NCBI GenBank assembly: GCA_016704425.1
Contig: JADJAC010000011.1
Coordinates: 992,001 to 1,056,000 of the forward strand
Direction of reading: 5' to 3'
Source: Sphingomonadales bacterium
GTDB lineage: Bacteria; Pseudomonadota; Alphaproteobacteria; Sphingomonadales; Sphingomonadaceae
Length of the DNA: 64,000 nt
Both the position numbers and the translations under genes were made by a program. Within the stretch, counting starts at the first letter, position 1; every line of letters begins with the position of its first letter. Below, piece by piece: positions 17,337 through 25,959 of this stretch. The notes under the pieces were generated by a model. It was not told the origin of the DNA, made no database searches, and saw only the letters and a list, made by a program, of their open reading frames with translations.

Positions 17337-17411
17337 GTCGCAACATTTACACTTTGCTAACCCGCTGCCAGATAGCCTGAACCATCGAACCAGCAGGGTG
17401 GGTCAAACAAG

Positions 17412-17984
17412 GTGAAAATCGGGCAAGGGATTTCGGGTCAGGCGATATCGGGACTTCTGGGCATGCTGCTTTTGGCGGGCTGCGCGACGGGAGTGCGGCA
17501 ATCGGCCGTTGTCCGCCCCGCGACGACCGCCTCGCCGAACCTGCCACCTGCGCTTATTCCCAGCCGCCCATCGGCATCGATCAACGTCAATCTCTCAGAG
17601 CAAGAGTCGCTTTGGCACTTGCGCTCGGCATTGAACGTTGCGGCGCTCAGCTGCCGGACCGGCAAGGGGTCAGGCGTCGCTTCGAGCTACAACCGAATGC
17701 TTTCACGACATAAGGCCGCGCTCGCGGCAGCGAATGCCGCCGAAATTGCACCGTTCAGGGCACGCTACGGAGCAAAATGGTCGACCGCTTATGACACGCA
17801 TGCGACCCGCCTGTACAATTTCTTTGCCATGCCAACCGCTCAAGGCCAATTCTGTATTGCCGCACAGCAGGTGCTGGCAAAAGCCAACGCGATCACGCCA
17901 GACGCGATGACCAGCTACGCCCCGGCTGCTCTGGCGCAGATCGAAGCTCCTTTTCTCCGCCGGTCGACCTATGCGCGACGATAG
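17412..17984 (+). CDS. Hypothetical lipoprotein
   Basis: 190 residues from a GTG start. A signal peptide with a good lipobox (LLLAGC, Cys 24) predicts a lipid-anchored envelope protein. The rest is Ala-rich and mostly helical, with two further Cys residues (ALSCRTG and GQFCIAAQQ), and no domain I recognise. It follows the rpoA terminator, so it should have its own promoter in the 116 bases between. The adjacent gene downstream is on the other strand. Confidence 0.75.
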   Translation: MKIGQGISGQAISGLLGMLLLAGCATGVRQSAVVRPATTASPNLPPALIPSRPSASINVNLSEQESLWHLRSALNVAALSCRTGKGSGVASSYNRMLSRHKAALAAANAAEIAPFRARYGAKWSTAYDTHATRLYNFFAMPTAQGQFCIAAQQVLAKANAITPDAMTSYAPAALAQIEAPFLRRSTYARR

Positions 17985-17990
17985 CAGCCG

Positions 17991-18143
17991 TCAGCCAAAG
18001 GCAGCACCTGTGATCCAAATGGCCGACATTGCTATAACCGCAAGCAATAGCGAGGCTGCGAGTACATAGCGGACAATATGTGGCTGACTGCCGCCGCTGG
18101 CTTCTTCCTCGGTGACGTGGATTTCTTCGCCTTCCATTCGCAT
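17991..18143 (-). CDS. Small single-pass membrane protein
   Basis: 50 residues from the ATG at 18143, which has GGGAGAAG 5 bases upstream. An acidic N-terminus (MRMEGEEIHVTEEEASGG) is followed by PHIVRYVLAASLLLAVIAMS and WITGAAFG, one membrane helix, presumably with the N-terminus in the cytoplasm. I believe similar tiny proteins recur in sphingomonads, but no function is known to me. The longer frame starting at 18197 has no ribosome site. Converges with the lipoprotein gene. Confidence 0.7.
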   Translation of the reverse strand: MRMEGEEIHVTEEEASGGSQPHIVRYVLAASLLLAVIAMSAIWITGAAFG

Positions 18144-18226
18144 GGCACTTCTCCCGCGGGCGATCGGGTTTTCGGCCCGCGACACGAAACATATCACCTA
18201 TTTGGGTCGCAAGGCAGCAGAAACTC

Positions 18227-18616
18227 TCAGAGCACCATTTGCGTTTGGGTGACCAGCGCTACCGCCTTTCCATCGCTTCGCGTAATTTGAGTTTGCCACA
18301 CCGAGAGGCGGCGACCGACAGAAACCGGGGTTGCGATCGCAGTTACGGTATCGCCACATGGCGCTGCGCCCAGAAAGTTGGTTTTGCTTTCAATTGTTGT
18401 GGTTCCATTTGCTCCGTCAGGGAGGTTCAGAAATGCGCCAACCGCGCCAAGCGCGTCGGCAAAGGCCATGATGGCACCGCCGTGCATGATGCCCCCAGCC
18501 GTGCACAGATCTGCGCGCACCGTCAGTTCACCCGTAACACGCGTCGCGTCCGCTTCCACAATGCGGACTCCCATCAGTTTTGAAAACGGCATCGTTTCGG
18601 CAAGATTTCTGCTCAT
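18227..18616 (-). CDS. PaaI-type hotdog thioesterase
   Basis: 129 residues of the PaaI/DUF4442 group. The active-site segment LCTAGGIMHGGAIMAFADALGA is characteristic (HGG, then Asp). TIESKTNFLGAA and the closing VALVTQTQMVL complete the fold. It hydrolyses an acyl- or aryl-CoA thioester; the substrate is not readable. Probably co-transcribed after the globin gene, 13 bases upstream of it on the same strand. Confidence 0.88.
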   Translation of the reverse strand: MSRNLAETMPFSKLMGVRIVEADATRVTGELTVRADLCTAGGIMHGGAIMAFADALGAVGAFLNLPDGANGTTTIESKTNFLGAAPCGDTVTAIATPVSVGRRLSVWQTQITRSDGKAVALVTQTQMVL

Positions 18617-18629
18617 CCCTCGTGCTCTT

Positions 18630-19064
18630 TCAATTGTACATTGCCGGGGTTTTGCCGGCGCAAGCTTCAGCTATCATCCCGTTCAGCCGTTTTGCTTGCG
18701 ATTTCCAGGCGTGATCCTGTGCTTCGGTCCAAGCGCGCCCGGCGGCTTCGGCAAGTGTATCGACAAGCATATTCACGAAGGCAGCATATTGTTCGAGCGG
18801 AATTTTGCCATAGTTCCTGTGGAGATCAACAAAGTTGGTGATTGTCACCGGTACCCAATATTCGCGTGTGGCTAGGCCCAGCAAGGCTTCTACCGTTTCG
18901 TTGGTCATGCGGCCCTGCGCAGCTTCAAGATTTGTAAAAGCTGTCCGCTGTTCTGGATAGGCCGCCAGGAAGCGCGTGAACAACATTGGCACAATATCGA
19001 CATTGGCATCGGCAATGGCGAGCAGCGTTTTCTCCATCACCGCCGCAACGCCGTCATTTGTCAT
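18630..19064 (-). CDS. Single-domain globin
   Basis: 144 residues. The profile matches single-domain bacterial globins related to the heme domain of flavohemoglobin: an A/B helix region, MLFTRFLAAYPEQRTAF with the B-C and CD-corner Phe and Pro, and FVDLHRNYGKIP, where H82 is the likely proximal heme ligand followed by the F-G turn. There is no reductase domain. Likely roles are oxygen binding or NO handling. The ATG at 19064 overlaps the stop of the DoxX gene as ATGA, so the two are coupled. Confidence 0.75.
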   Translation of the reverse strand: MTNDGVAAVMEKTLLAIADANVDIVPMLFTRFLAAYPEQRTAFTNLEAAQGRMTNETVEALLGLATREYWVPVTITNFVDLHRNYGKIPLEQYAAFVNMLVDTLAEAAGRAWTEAQDHAWKSQAKRLNGMIAEACAGKTPAMYN

Positions 19065-19480
19065 GCCTGTCCCTTTTTCGTGAATGGCCATTCGATCGCG
19101 CCGCTTGCCCAGAGTGCCCACCAGACGAAAACTGGCTGGAATGCCAGCCTTGGGCCATGATACCACCAGTTCAGGTGTTTCCCGCCAATCGCAATGTCAT
19201 TGATTGCATGATTGATATTCGCGGGGAAGACGCAAATCGCATAGGCGGCAAGCCCGATTCCCGCCGCCACGCGCAACCTTGGAATGAAAACCAGGGCAAA
19301 GGATCCTGAAATTTCCGAAAGGCCAGTAAGAAATATGACGGCGTCAGGGTAGGGCACCCATTCGGGCGTGATTTGCAGGAAGCCATCCGGAGAGCGGATG
19401 TGGGCGACGCCAGCAATGAAGTAGACGAGCCCAAGCACAATGCGCAGCGCAAGCCTGATGTTCTGTTTCGTATGTGTCAT
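19061..19480 (-). CDS. DoxX family membrane protein
   Basis: 139 residues with four membrane helices (LALRIVLGLVYFIAGVAH; DAVIFLTGLSEISGSFALVF; VAAGIGLAAYAICVFPANI; FQPVFVWWALWAS). The DoxX family includes quinol-oxidase-associated and thiosulfate:quinone related membrane subunits, but most members are uncharacterised. A ribosome site AAGGGTGAA is directly before the ATG at 19480. It is translationally coupled to the globin gene downstream, which suggests a shared redox or oxygen-related job. Confidence 0.85.
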   Translation of the reverse strand: MTHTKQNIRLALRIVLGLVYFIAGVAHIRSPDGFLQITPEWVPYPDAVIFLTGLSEISGSFALVFIPRLRVAAGIGLAAYAICVFPANINHAINDIAIGGKHLNWWYHGPRLAFQPVFVWWALWASGAIEWPFTKKGQA

Positions 19481-19579
19481 TTCACCCTTATTCCAAGCGC
19501 TTATGACGAAGTCAAAGTTGCCGCGTCGCAGGTGTATCGAATTTGTTGATCAGCGGAACGGATTTGGAACCGCGATGCC

Positions 19580-19999
19580 TCATTCCTCATGAAGCAGTTC
19601 GAGCTTTATCCCGTCGGGGTCTTCGAAAAATACTGCATAATAGCTTTCCGAATATTCGGGATATTCAGCAGGTGTGTCGAGAACCGGGATCCCGTTTGCA
19701 ATGAGAAGGTTGTGAAACACATCAACCTTCTTCCGGCTGGTCGCACTCCAGGCCAAATGATGCAGGCCGGCAGCATGACGAAGATGGGCATGGCCGACGC
19801 ATTCTGGGTTGATGGGCCTGAGGCCCAAAGATGTTCTTTCGCCCCCAAAGCCGAGGTCCCATTCGCAGCCGCGCGCGTCGTCCTTCACGATGCGATAGCC
19901 AAGGAATTCAAGCAAAAGCCCGTAAACTTTCCTTGAGGCCTGCAAGTCACTTACATTCAGATCGATATGGTGGAATCCACTGCGCTGAGTGTCTGGCAT
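19580..19999 (-). CDS. VOC family (glyoxalase/bleomycin resistance) protein
   Basis: 139 residues with the paired beta-alpha-beta-beta-beta units of the vicinal oxygen chelate fold. Likely metal ligands are His in FHHIDLNVSDL, His in GLHHLAWSA and Glu in DPDGIKLELLHEE. Possible activities are isomerase, dioxygenase or resistance protein; nothing in the sequence decides. It lies alone between the DoxX-globin pair and sthA on the same strand, with a 99-base gap before the former. Confidence 0.85.
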   Translation of the reverse strand: MPDTQRSGFHHIDLNVSDLQASRKVYGLLLEFLGYRIVKDDARGCEWDLGFGGERTSLGLRPINPECVGHAHLRHAAGLHHLAWSATSRKKVDVFHNLLIANGIPVLDTPAEYPEYSESYYAVFFEDPDGIKLELLHEE

Positions 20000-20064
20000 T
20001 TGGGTTGTCCGGAAGCTGCTTCATCCGCCCATTAGCCCTGCTTCGCAGCGAACCCAAGTGCGCG

Positions 20065-21507
20065 TCAGGCGGCCTTGCGCAAACGTGCCAGCGATGGGGT
20101 GTCGGCCAGCCTTGCGGGCATGCGGTTCCATGCGTCCAGCGCTGCAATCTTGTAGGCTTCGGCAAGCGTCGGATAGTTGAACGTGTGCTCGATAAAATAG
20201 TCGAGTGTCCCGCCAAGATTTGCGACGGCCTGACCGATGTGGATCAGTTCTGTCGCGCCCTCGCCAATGATGTGAACCCCAAGAAGCCGACGATCGGTGA
20301 GGCTGAAGATCATCTTCAGCAAACCGCCGCCCACGCCCATTATATGCCCTCGCGACGTCTCACGGAGCCTTGCAACGCCGACTTCGAATTGCAGACCGGC
20401 GGCGCGTGCGGCTGCCTCGGTCATGCCAACCGAGGAGATTTCGGGTACGGCATAGATGCCGAACGGAAAGATTTCGGCGCCCTTCGGAAGTGGCGCACCA
20501 AAAGCATGACAGGCAGCAATCCGGCCTTGTTCCATCGAAGTCGACGCGAGGCTCGGAAATCCTATAACGTCGCCAGCGGCGTAAATATGTGGAACAGCGG
20601 TTTGCATCGATTTGACGTCGACGGCCAGTTTTCCGCGTGAATCTGCTTCCAGGCCGCAGCTCTCAAGGCCCAGACCGGTAGTCGCGCCAATGCGCCCCGC
20701 CGCGTAAAGCAGCATGTCAGATGAAATGGTTCGCCCGTCGCTCGTAGTCGTCCGCACGATGCCCTTTTGAAGCTTCACACTTTCCACTGTCACGCCGAGC
20801 CGGACTGATATGCCCCGATCGCGAAGCTGGTGAAGGAGGTAGTCCGTGATCTCGCTGTCAATGAAATCGAGGATCGTGTCCCGCGGTTCGATGATCGTAA
20901 CGGGAATGTCGAGCGCGCTCATGATCGTGGCATATTCAATACCGATAACTCCGGCGCCTACGACCGCCAGACTGCGTGGCAGCCGCGGTGTTTCAATGAA
21001 AGCATCGCTATCGAGAATGTGCACATCGTCAAAGTTGACGGAAGCGGGTCGGTAGGGTGCTGTTCCGACAGCAATCAGGATATGTTCTCCGTAAACGGTC
21101 TCTTCGCGCGTCGATCCGTTTTCGGTATGCGTGATCGTAATGTGATGCGGGTCTTGGAAACGGCCAATGCCCTTCGCAACGCGTACACCGTTCCGTGCGA
21201 ATTGAAGTTCGAGCACATCAACTTCATGCTTCAAAGTCGTGGCAATCCGGGCGCTCAAGTCATCTGCGCTGATGTCACGCTTCACGCGATAGGCTTGCCC
21301 ATAAAATCCGCGCTCGCGCCAGCCAGAAAGGTTGAGCGCAGTTTCGCGAAGGGTTTTTGATGGCACTGTTCCAGTGTGGACGGAGACGCCGCCAATCTGC
21401 GCCCGGTTGTCGACAACCAAAACGGATCGGCCAAGCTTGGCTGCCTGTATTGCTGCGCGCCGACCTGCGGGGCCACTGCCCAGGACGATGAAATCATATC
21501 TTGTCAT
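20065..21507 (-). CDS. sthA: Soluble NAD(P) transhydrogenase
   Basis: 480 residues of the pyridine nucleotide-disulfide oxidoreductase fold. FAD motif LGSGPAGRRAA at 9-19. In the position of the redox disulfide of dihydrolipoamide dehydrogenase the sequence is GGVSVHTGTVPSK, with Ser 42 and Thr 47 in place of the two Cys, as expected for a transhydrogenase that does not use a disulfide. The second Rossmann motif VVGAGVIGIEYA and the C-terminal EAYKIAALDAWNR fit SthA. It moves hydride between NADPH and NAD in the cytoplasm. ATG start at 21507; the PilZ gene ends 14 bases upstream. Confidence 0.93.
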   Translation of the reverse strand: MTRYDFIVLGSGPAGRRAAIQAAKLGRSVLVVDNRAQIGGVSVHTGTVPSKTLRETALNLSGWRERGFYGQAYRVKRDISADDLSARIATTLKHEVDVLELQFARNGVRVAKGIGRFQDPHHITITHTENGSTREETVYGEHILIAVGTAPYRPASVNFDDVHILDSDAFIETPRLPRSLAVVGAGVIGIEYATIMSALDIPVTIIEPRDTILDFIDSEITDYLLHQLRDRGISVRLGVTVESVKLQKGIVRTTTSDGRTISSDMLLYAAGRIGATTGLGLESCGLEADSRGKLAVDVKSMQTAVPHIYAAGDVIGFPSLASTSMEQGRIAACHAFGAPLPKGAEIFPFGIYAVPEISSVGMTEAAARAAGLQFEVGVARLRETSRGHIMGVGGGLLKMIFSLTDRRLLGVHIIGEGATELIHIGQAVANLGGTLDYFIEHTFNYPTLAEAYKIAALDAWNRMPARLADTPSLARLRKAA

Positions 21508-21521
21508 GGCAATGTCCTTGA

Positions 21522-21914
21522 TTAGCGCATGTTGAACCCGGGACGCGGGACCGCAGTCTTTGAGAATTGGATGTGTGAGGCGGCCGGCGCGCCGGTTAGG
21601 GCTTGAACGACGGCTTCAAGGTTGATTGGCCTGTCGAACTTGATCCCAACCTCGCTCTTTCTGCTCCAGGCGACTTTTGCTCGAACTTCGCCAATGCCCT
21701 TGAGAATGACCTTCAACGGGTGCCCGCGCTTCAGGACGACAGGCAGGGTCGTGCGTAATCCGCCACGCGAAATGTCAAGGATTCGGGAGTTGATTGAAGG
21801 TTCCAGGTCGTCATACCTGATCGTGGCGAGCAGAAGCATGGACTTGCGCGCAGCAGATCTGCGCTCGGCCTCTTCCTCGCTTGGTGTGCCAGCAATGTGC
21901 GACGTTTTCGCCAC
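21522..21914 (-). CDS. PilZ domain protein
   Basis: 130 residues from a GTG. The cyclic di-GMP binding motifs are RRSAARKSM and DISRGG, followed by the barrel (AKVAWSRKSEVGIKFD). A basic tail (VPRPGFNMR) closes it. It carries no other domain. The gene is 14 bases upstream of sthA on the same strand and probably co-transcribed, though no functional link is evident. Compare the PilZ protein at 4594-5037. Confidence 0.85.
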   Translation of the reverse strand: MAKTSHIAGTPSEEEAERRSAARKSMLLLATIRYDDLEPSINSRILDISRGGLRTTLPVVLKRGHPLKVILKGIGEVRAKVAWSRKSEVGIKFDRPINLEAVVQALTGAPAASHIQFSKTAVPRPGFNMR

Positions 21915-22025
21915 CGGTCTTTTCGCCTTTGGTACCTGACTTGTTCAGCCTGTCAGTAATAACGGCAACAAAGACGAATTATTTACCTTAACGCGGTGGT
22001 CACGCTGTAGACACCGGATGTGGCG

Positions 22026-22547
22026 TCACGCCGCCGCGTGGCTGGCGCTGGTTTCGAGCCCTTCGTCGACATCGGTCAGCAGCTCCTCAATGGCCTGAAG
22101 CCCTGCTGCGGAAAGGCGGAGGAGATAAGATCGCCCGTCCTTCGGATTTTTCGTTCGTTCGATCAGCCCGCGTTCGGAAAGCACCGTCACGTAGCGCAAG
22201 GCTGTCGTGATGGGAACCATAGACGCTGCGCAAACGCTTGTTACGCTTACATCCTGATTCCGGCTGTTGTGGATATAGAGGTCTAGAATGATGTCCCAGG
22301 CGGGGTCAGAGAAAATGTCGCCGCCGAACCGTGCCGTCATCAGAGCTTCGCGCCGTCTGCGGACCTGATACATTTTTTCGGCGAGTGCCGTCAAATCATG
22401 CGCTGGAACCTTTCTTGGGCCATCTTTGGCTTCCGAGCTGGTTTTAATCAATCTCGACAAAAGATTTACAAAGGTCGATAGTTCCTTGGCATCTAGTCCA
22501 AGACTGTTCAATTCCAAATCGTCTCCGAGAAGGTGAACTTGCCCCAT
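22026..22547 (-). CDS. MarR-like winged-helix transcription regulator
   Basis: 173 residues. The C-terminal part from about 75 is a winged helix: DPAWDIILDLYIHNSRNQDVSV, then SMVPITTALRYVTVLSERGLIERTKNPKDGRSYLLRLS with the recognition helix and wing. The N-terminal part has a helix that probably helps dimerisation. I chose the ATG at 22547 because it has AAGGG at good spacing; ATGs at 22562 and 22577 and a TTG at 22613 are alternatives in frame. Divergent from the AraC-type regulator across about 325 bases. Confidence 0.8.
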   Translation of the reverse strand: MGQVHLLGDDLELNSLGLDAKELSTFVNLLSRLIKTSSEAKDGPRKVPAHDLTALAEKMYQVRRRREALMTARFGGDIFSDPAWDIILDLYIHNSRNQDVSVTSVCAASMVPITTALRYVTVLSERGLIERTKNPKDGRSYLLRLSAAGLQAIEELLTDVDEGLETSASHAAA

Positions 22548-22872
22548 ATGTTTGCCCTTCATCAATAGATGACTCATATTCTTTGCACTTGTCCAGGATG
22601 TATACTGTCTCAATAGGTAACTCTACTGAATCTGTTTACACCTATGTCAATAACACCTCGCTCCCCCGCAATTTTCGAACATTACTCTCGCTACTTTCGA
22701 ACTTAAGTTTCGTTAAAACTGAAAGAATGTAAAGCCAAAATTGCACCAGACTTGCCAAAGCCATCCATTTTGGCAGTGTTTGCTGCCGAAATTGGCCGGT
22801 TCCGGTTCCATGGAGCGAAACCTGCCGCACATTACCAGTTCCAATTGCACCAAAAAAATGACATTTTGCGTC
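22548..22872. promoter_or_regulatory. Divergent regulatory region between MarR-like and AraC-like genes
   Basis: About 325 bases, visibly richer in A and T than its surroundings. It contains two copies of TTTCGAAC (22673-22680 and 22695-22702) exactly 22 bases apart, two helical turns, each built on the palindrome TTCGAA, and a nearby TTAAGTTTCGTTAA. These are candidate operator sites for one of the two regulators. No clear sigma-70 promoter was identified. Confidence 0.4.
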
Positions 22873-23913
22873 ATGGCCGATTCAAGAAATGAATCTGTGG
22901 CTTTGCCGATGCAGCATCTTCGACTTGCGTTGCGGATGTTCGGCGGTGCGGACGAAGCCGTCAGAAAACTGTTGGACGGCACAGGCCTCTGTCAAAGGGA
23001 CATTGAAGATCCGCACCTGGAGCTGCCGGCTTCGGCGCTCCTTACAATTTGCGACAATGTCGCCGATATGCTTGGCCAGGACTGGTTTCTGAACCTGCCA
23101 ATTCTGTGGAGTACTGATGCCCATTCGGAACTTGGCTTGGCAATGCGAGCTTCGCCTGATTTTCGAGTGGCAATCGATGTGATGTCGGAATTTGCGCATT
23201 GCCGCTGGCCGATCATTCATCTCGAAAGGCGGGATGACCCCCGCAACATCATCATCAGCATCGGTCTTCTGATTGCAGCCAGTCAGCAGAACCGGCAATT
23301 TGCGATGTGTGTCGCCTTTCTGTCCTTCCAATCAATCGCGAAATCCATCCTCGCTCACGGTGTTGATGCAATCCGGTATGAATTCGAGGGCGCTCCCCCG
23401 CCCTATGTGGCGCGCCTGTCGGAATTGTTTTCCGGCAAAATTTTCTGGGGTCACGACCGCGCTGCAATTGTTATTCCGCGGGACTTGGCCCTTCAGGCTT
23501 CACCAATGGCCAGCCCGACACTCTTCACGGCACTCGTTAAGGAATTGCGAAAGATTTCTGCTGCAAAGGGACAGCCGCAACCGCTGATCTCGAGAAAGGT
23601 ATCAGTCACTCTCGACAACGTAACAAGCGGGCGCCTTGATGCAACGGACGTCGCCCAGACGATCGGAATTTCAAGACGGACACTTGAGCGCCGTCTTCGC
23701 GCGGAAGGCACGAGCTTTCGGCAGCTTTCAAACGAGTCCCTGAAGCAACGCATTGAGAGCGCACTGCTTGACCCTAGCTTGACGGCAGAAAATATGGCCG
23801 AGAACTTGGGCTTTCATGATGCATCCAGCCTTTTGCGCGCAAGCCGAAGACTGCTGGGTGCATCGCTCTCGCAACTCCGGCGCAAGGCGCGAGCGGGCCA
23901 ATCTGCAGCTTGA
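22873..23913 (+). CDS. AraC family transcription regulator
   Basis: 346 residues. The N-terminal two thirds match the arabinose-binding-like domain of the OruR/ArgR-type AraC proteins (QHLRLALRMFGGADEAVRKLL onward). The C-terminal 100 residues hold the two helix-turn-helix units (DVAQTIGISRRTLERRLRAEG and NMAENLGFHDASSLLRASRR). The start is uncertain: the ATG at 22873 lies just before the conserved part, but 22858 and 22810 are also in frame and none has a clear ribosome site. Ligand and targets unknown; the neighbouring MarR-like gene is the obvious candidate target. Confidence 0.85.
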   Translation: MADSRNESVALPMQHLRLALRMFGGADEAVRKLLDGTGLCQRDIEDPHLELPASALLTICDNVADMLGQDWFLNLPILWSTDAHSELGLAMRASPDFRVAIDVMSEFAHCRWPIIHLERRDDPRNIIISIGLLIAASQQNRQFAMCVAFLSFQSIAKSILAHGVDAIRYEFEGAPPPYVARLSELFSGKIFWGHDRAAIVIPRDLALQASPMASPTLFTALVKELRKISAAKGQPQPLISRKVSVTLDNVTSGRLDATDVAQTIGISRRTLERRLRAEGTSFRQLSNESLKQRIESALLDPSLTAENMAENLGFHDASSLLRASRRLLGASLSQLRRKARAGQSAA

Positions 23914-23944
23914 GGCAAGCCTGCTTTGAGTGCGCTTTTATGCA

Positions 23945-25756
23945 CTAAGACGCCGCCATTGCAGCTCGCGTGCGTTCAGCGATCCGTCTCTCGAGTATCG
24001 AAAGCGGCATGGCTCCGTCCTTCAAAATTTCATGGAAATGCCGCAGATTGAATTTCTCGCCAAGCGCAGCTTGCGTCTGCGACCGCGCGCGCAGCCAAGC
24101 CGCATGGCCAACCTTGTAGCTGCAGGCCTGGCCAGGTTGCGTGCAATATCGTTCAACTTCCCGCTTTGAGCGGGGCTCGGCAAATCCGGTCGTCTGTACC
24201 AAGTATTCCGTTGCCTGCTCGCGCGACCAGCGCTTCGTGTGGATCCCAGTATCGACAACAAGACGGGCAGCGCGGAAAAGGAAGGACTGGAGATAGCCAG
24301 CACGCTCAAGTGGCGTTGCATAGGCACCCAATTCATCCGCCAGTTGCTCAGCATAGAGCGCCCAGCCCTCGCTGTAGGCGCTGAAGCCGCCGATCTTTCG
24401 CAATGTCGGGATGTCACCCGATGTTTGTGCCGTGCTGATTTGCAGGTGATGGCCGGGGACGCCTTCGTGATAGGTGAGCGAAGGCAGCCCGTATTTGGGC
24501 CAGTCGCCGACATCCTTGAGATTGATGAAGTAGATTGCGGGGCGCGACCCGTCGAGCGATGCACGGTTGTAGTAGCCGTTGGAAGCGCCATCCTGGATTT
24601 CGACTGGCACTGCGCGGATTTCGAGTGGTGTCTTCGGAATGGTCTCAAAGGCCTGAGGCAATTTGACGTACATCGCCTTTACACTCTCGTTGAGGCCGGC
24701 AATCAATGAAGCCTTGCCCTCTGGTGTGCCGGAGTAAAGCTGGTCGGGATTGACGTTGAGTGCGGCAAGCCGCGAAGCGACCGACCCGTTCGTCATGCCT
24801 TGAGCCTTGAGGATCGTGTCAAGCTGGGCAGTGATTTCCGCAACCTGCGTCAATCCCATCCGATGCACCTCGTCCGCGGGAAAGTCGGTCGTGGTCCACT
24901 GCTTCAGCGCTGCGCTATAGATTGCGTCGCCTTGCGGGACGCGCCATAGCCCGTCGCCCGCTGCTGTTTTGGTTCGCAGTGCCTTGATGAGTTCGATCTG
25001 CCGGTCAAGCGCTGGGTAGACCTTTGCGTCGACGATGGCAGCAGCCCGAGCCTCCCAATCTCCTGCAATTGCTTTTGCGCCTGCGCGTGTCACAAGCGAT
25101 TGGACAATGCTGCTTGAGTTGCTCTTCTGACCTCGTAGTTTGGCCATTTGTCCCAGTGTCAGATCAAGAGAGAATGCCGGGGCCAGATACCCCCTCGAAG
25201 CTTCTTCCCTTTGCACTGCACTGTCGGAGTCGAGCGAAACTGCAAAGGCTTCAAGGCGCGCCAGATAGGCTTCGCAATCTGCGCTTGAGGCGATGGTGTG
25301 GGCCGTGTTGAGGAAGTCGGGCAGTTGGAAATAGGCGCCCCCTTGCTGAAAGATCCTGTAAGGGCGACCAACTGAGGCAATGCCGAAACGGGAAGGAGCG
25401 ACAGTCTGCTGTTGCAGGAAGTAGGTCACGACTTCGAGGTTGAGTGCCGAAGCCGGTGCAAGGTCCGCGCCCTTGAAGGTTGACAACTCTGCAAGTCCTT
25501 TCCGGATCATTTGCAGCTGCTTTTGCGTCCCTGACGCCGAGTCATCATCGAGTTGCGATTTCGCGGCCTCACGCGATCCCTTGTCGAGCCCAAGGCTCGT
25601 GACCAGCTCAGGAGATATGTCGAGGAAGCGCTGAAATATTGTTTCAAAGGCTGCGTTGAGTTCCGCTTCCTTTCCGGAAGTCTGGGCCGAAACCCGCCCG
25701 GAAGCAGCAACAAGGGCTGCAACGCTGCTCGAAATAACAAATGTCCTGCGGTCCAT
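23945..25756 (-). CDS. DUF885 family metallopeptidase-like protein, Tat-exported
   Basis: 603 residues from the ATG at 25756, which has a strong GAGGAGG site. The leader MDRRTFVISSSVAALVAASG is a twin-arginine signal with SAQ at the cut site. The DUF885 motif HEGVPGHH is at about 430-437, and SEGWALYAE follows with a further acidic ligand, suggesting a zinc peptidase fold. Members have been described as peptidases or are uncharacterised; substrate unknown. It stands alone and converges with the AraC-type gene, 31 bases apart. Confidence 0.88.
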   Translation of the reverse strand: MDRRTFVISSSVAALVAASGRVSAQTSGKEAELNAAFETIFQRFLDISPELVTSLGLDKGSREAAKSQLDDDSASGTQKQLQMIRKGLAELSTFKGADLAPASALNLEVVTYFLQQQTVAPSRFGIASVGRPYRIFQQGGAYFQLPDFLNTAHTIASSADCEAYLARLEAFAVSLDSDSAVQREEASRGYLAPAFSLDLTLGQMAKLRGQKSNSSSIVQSLVTRAGAKAIAGDWEARAAAIVDAKVYPALDRQIELIKALRTKTAAGDGLWRVPQGDAIYSAALKQWTTTDFPADEVHRMGLTQVAEITAQLDTILKAQGMTNGSVASRLAALNVNPDQLYSGTPEGKASLIAGLNESVKAMYVKLPQAFETIPKTPLEIRAVPVEIQDGASNGYYNRASLDGSRPAIYFINLKDVGDWPKYGLPSLTYHEGVPGHHLQISTAQTSGDIPTLRKIGGFSAYSEGWALYAEQLADELGAYATPLERAGYLQSFLFRAARLVVDTGIHTKRWSREQATEYLVQTTGFAEPRSKREVERYCTQPGQACSYKVGHAAWLRARSQTQAALGEKFNLRHFHEILKDGAMPLSILERRIAERTRAAMAAS

Positions 25757-25959
25757 ATTGCCTCCTCTGGTCGGATGAGCCGAACCTAGAGCGCGCGCCC
25801 TTTGCGTCCAGCACAAACAGCCCTGGCGCTTGAAAGTTTCGACAAGCAGCAAGTGCGAGCAGAGAAAAGGTGCAAACTGGCAGGATCGACGCATGGCAAG
25901 GTTGCAAAAACCGGTTACCCTTGCCTGCGATTCGTATCCACATTGGCAAGGGCAAGCGA

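Noticed and set aside
20065..21507. Dihydrolipoamide dehydrogenase as the identity of this flavoprotein
   Set aside because: The redox CxxxxC pair is replaced by Ser 42 and Thr 47, so it fits the soluble transhydrogenase instead.
22688..22720. A CtrA site in TTAAGTTTCGTTAA
   Set aside because: The half-sites are 6 bases apart instead of 7, so it does not fit the CtrA consensus.
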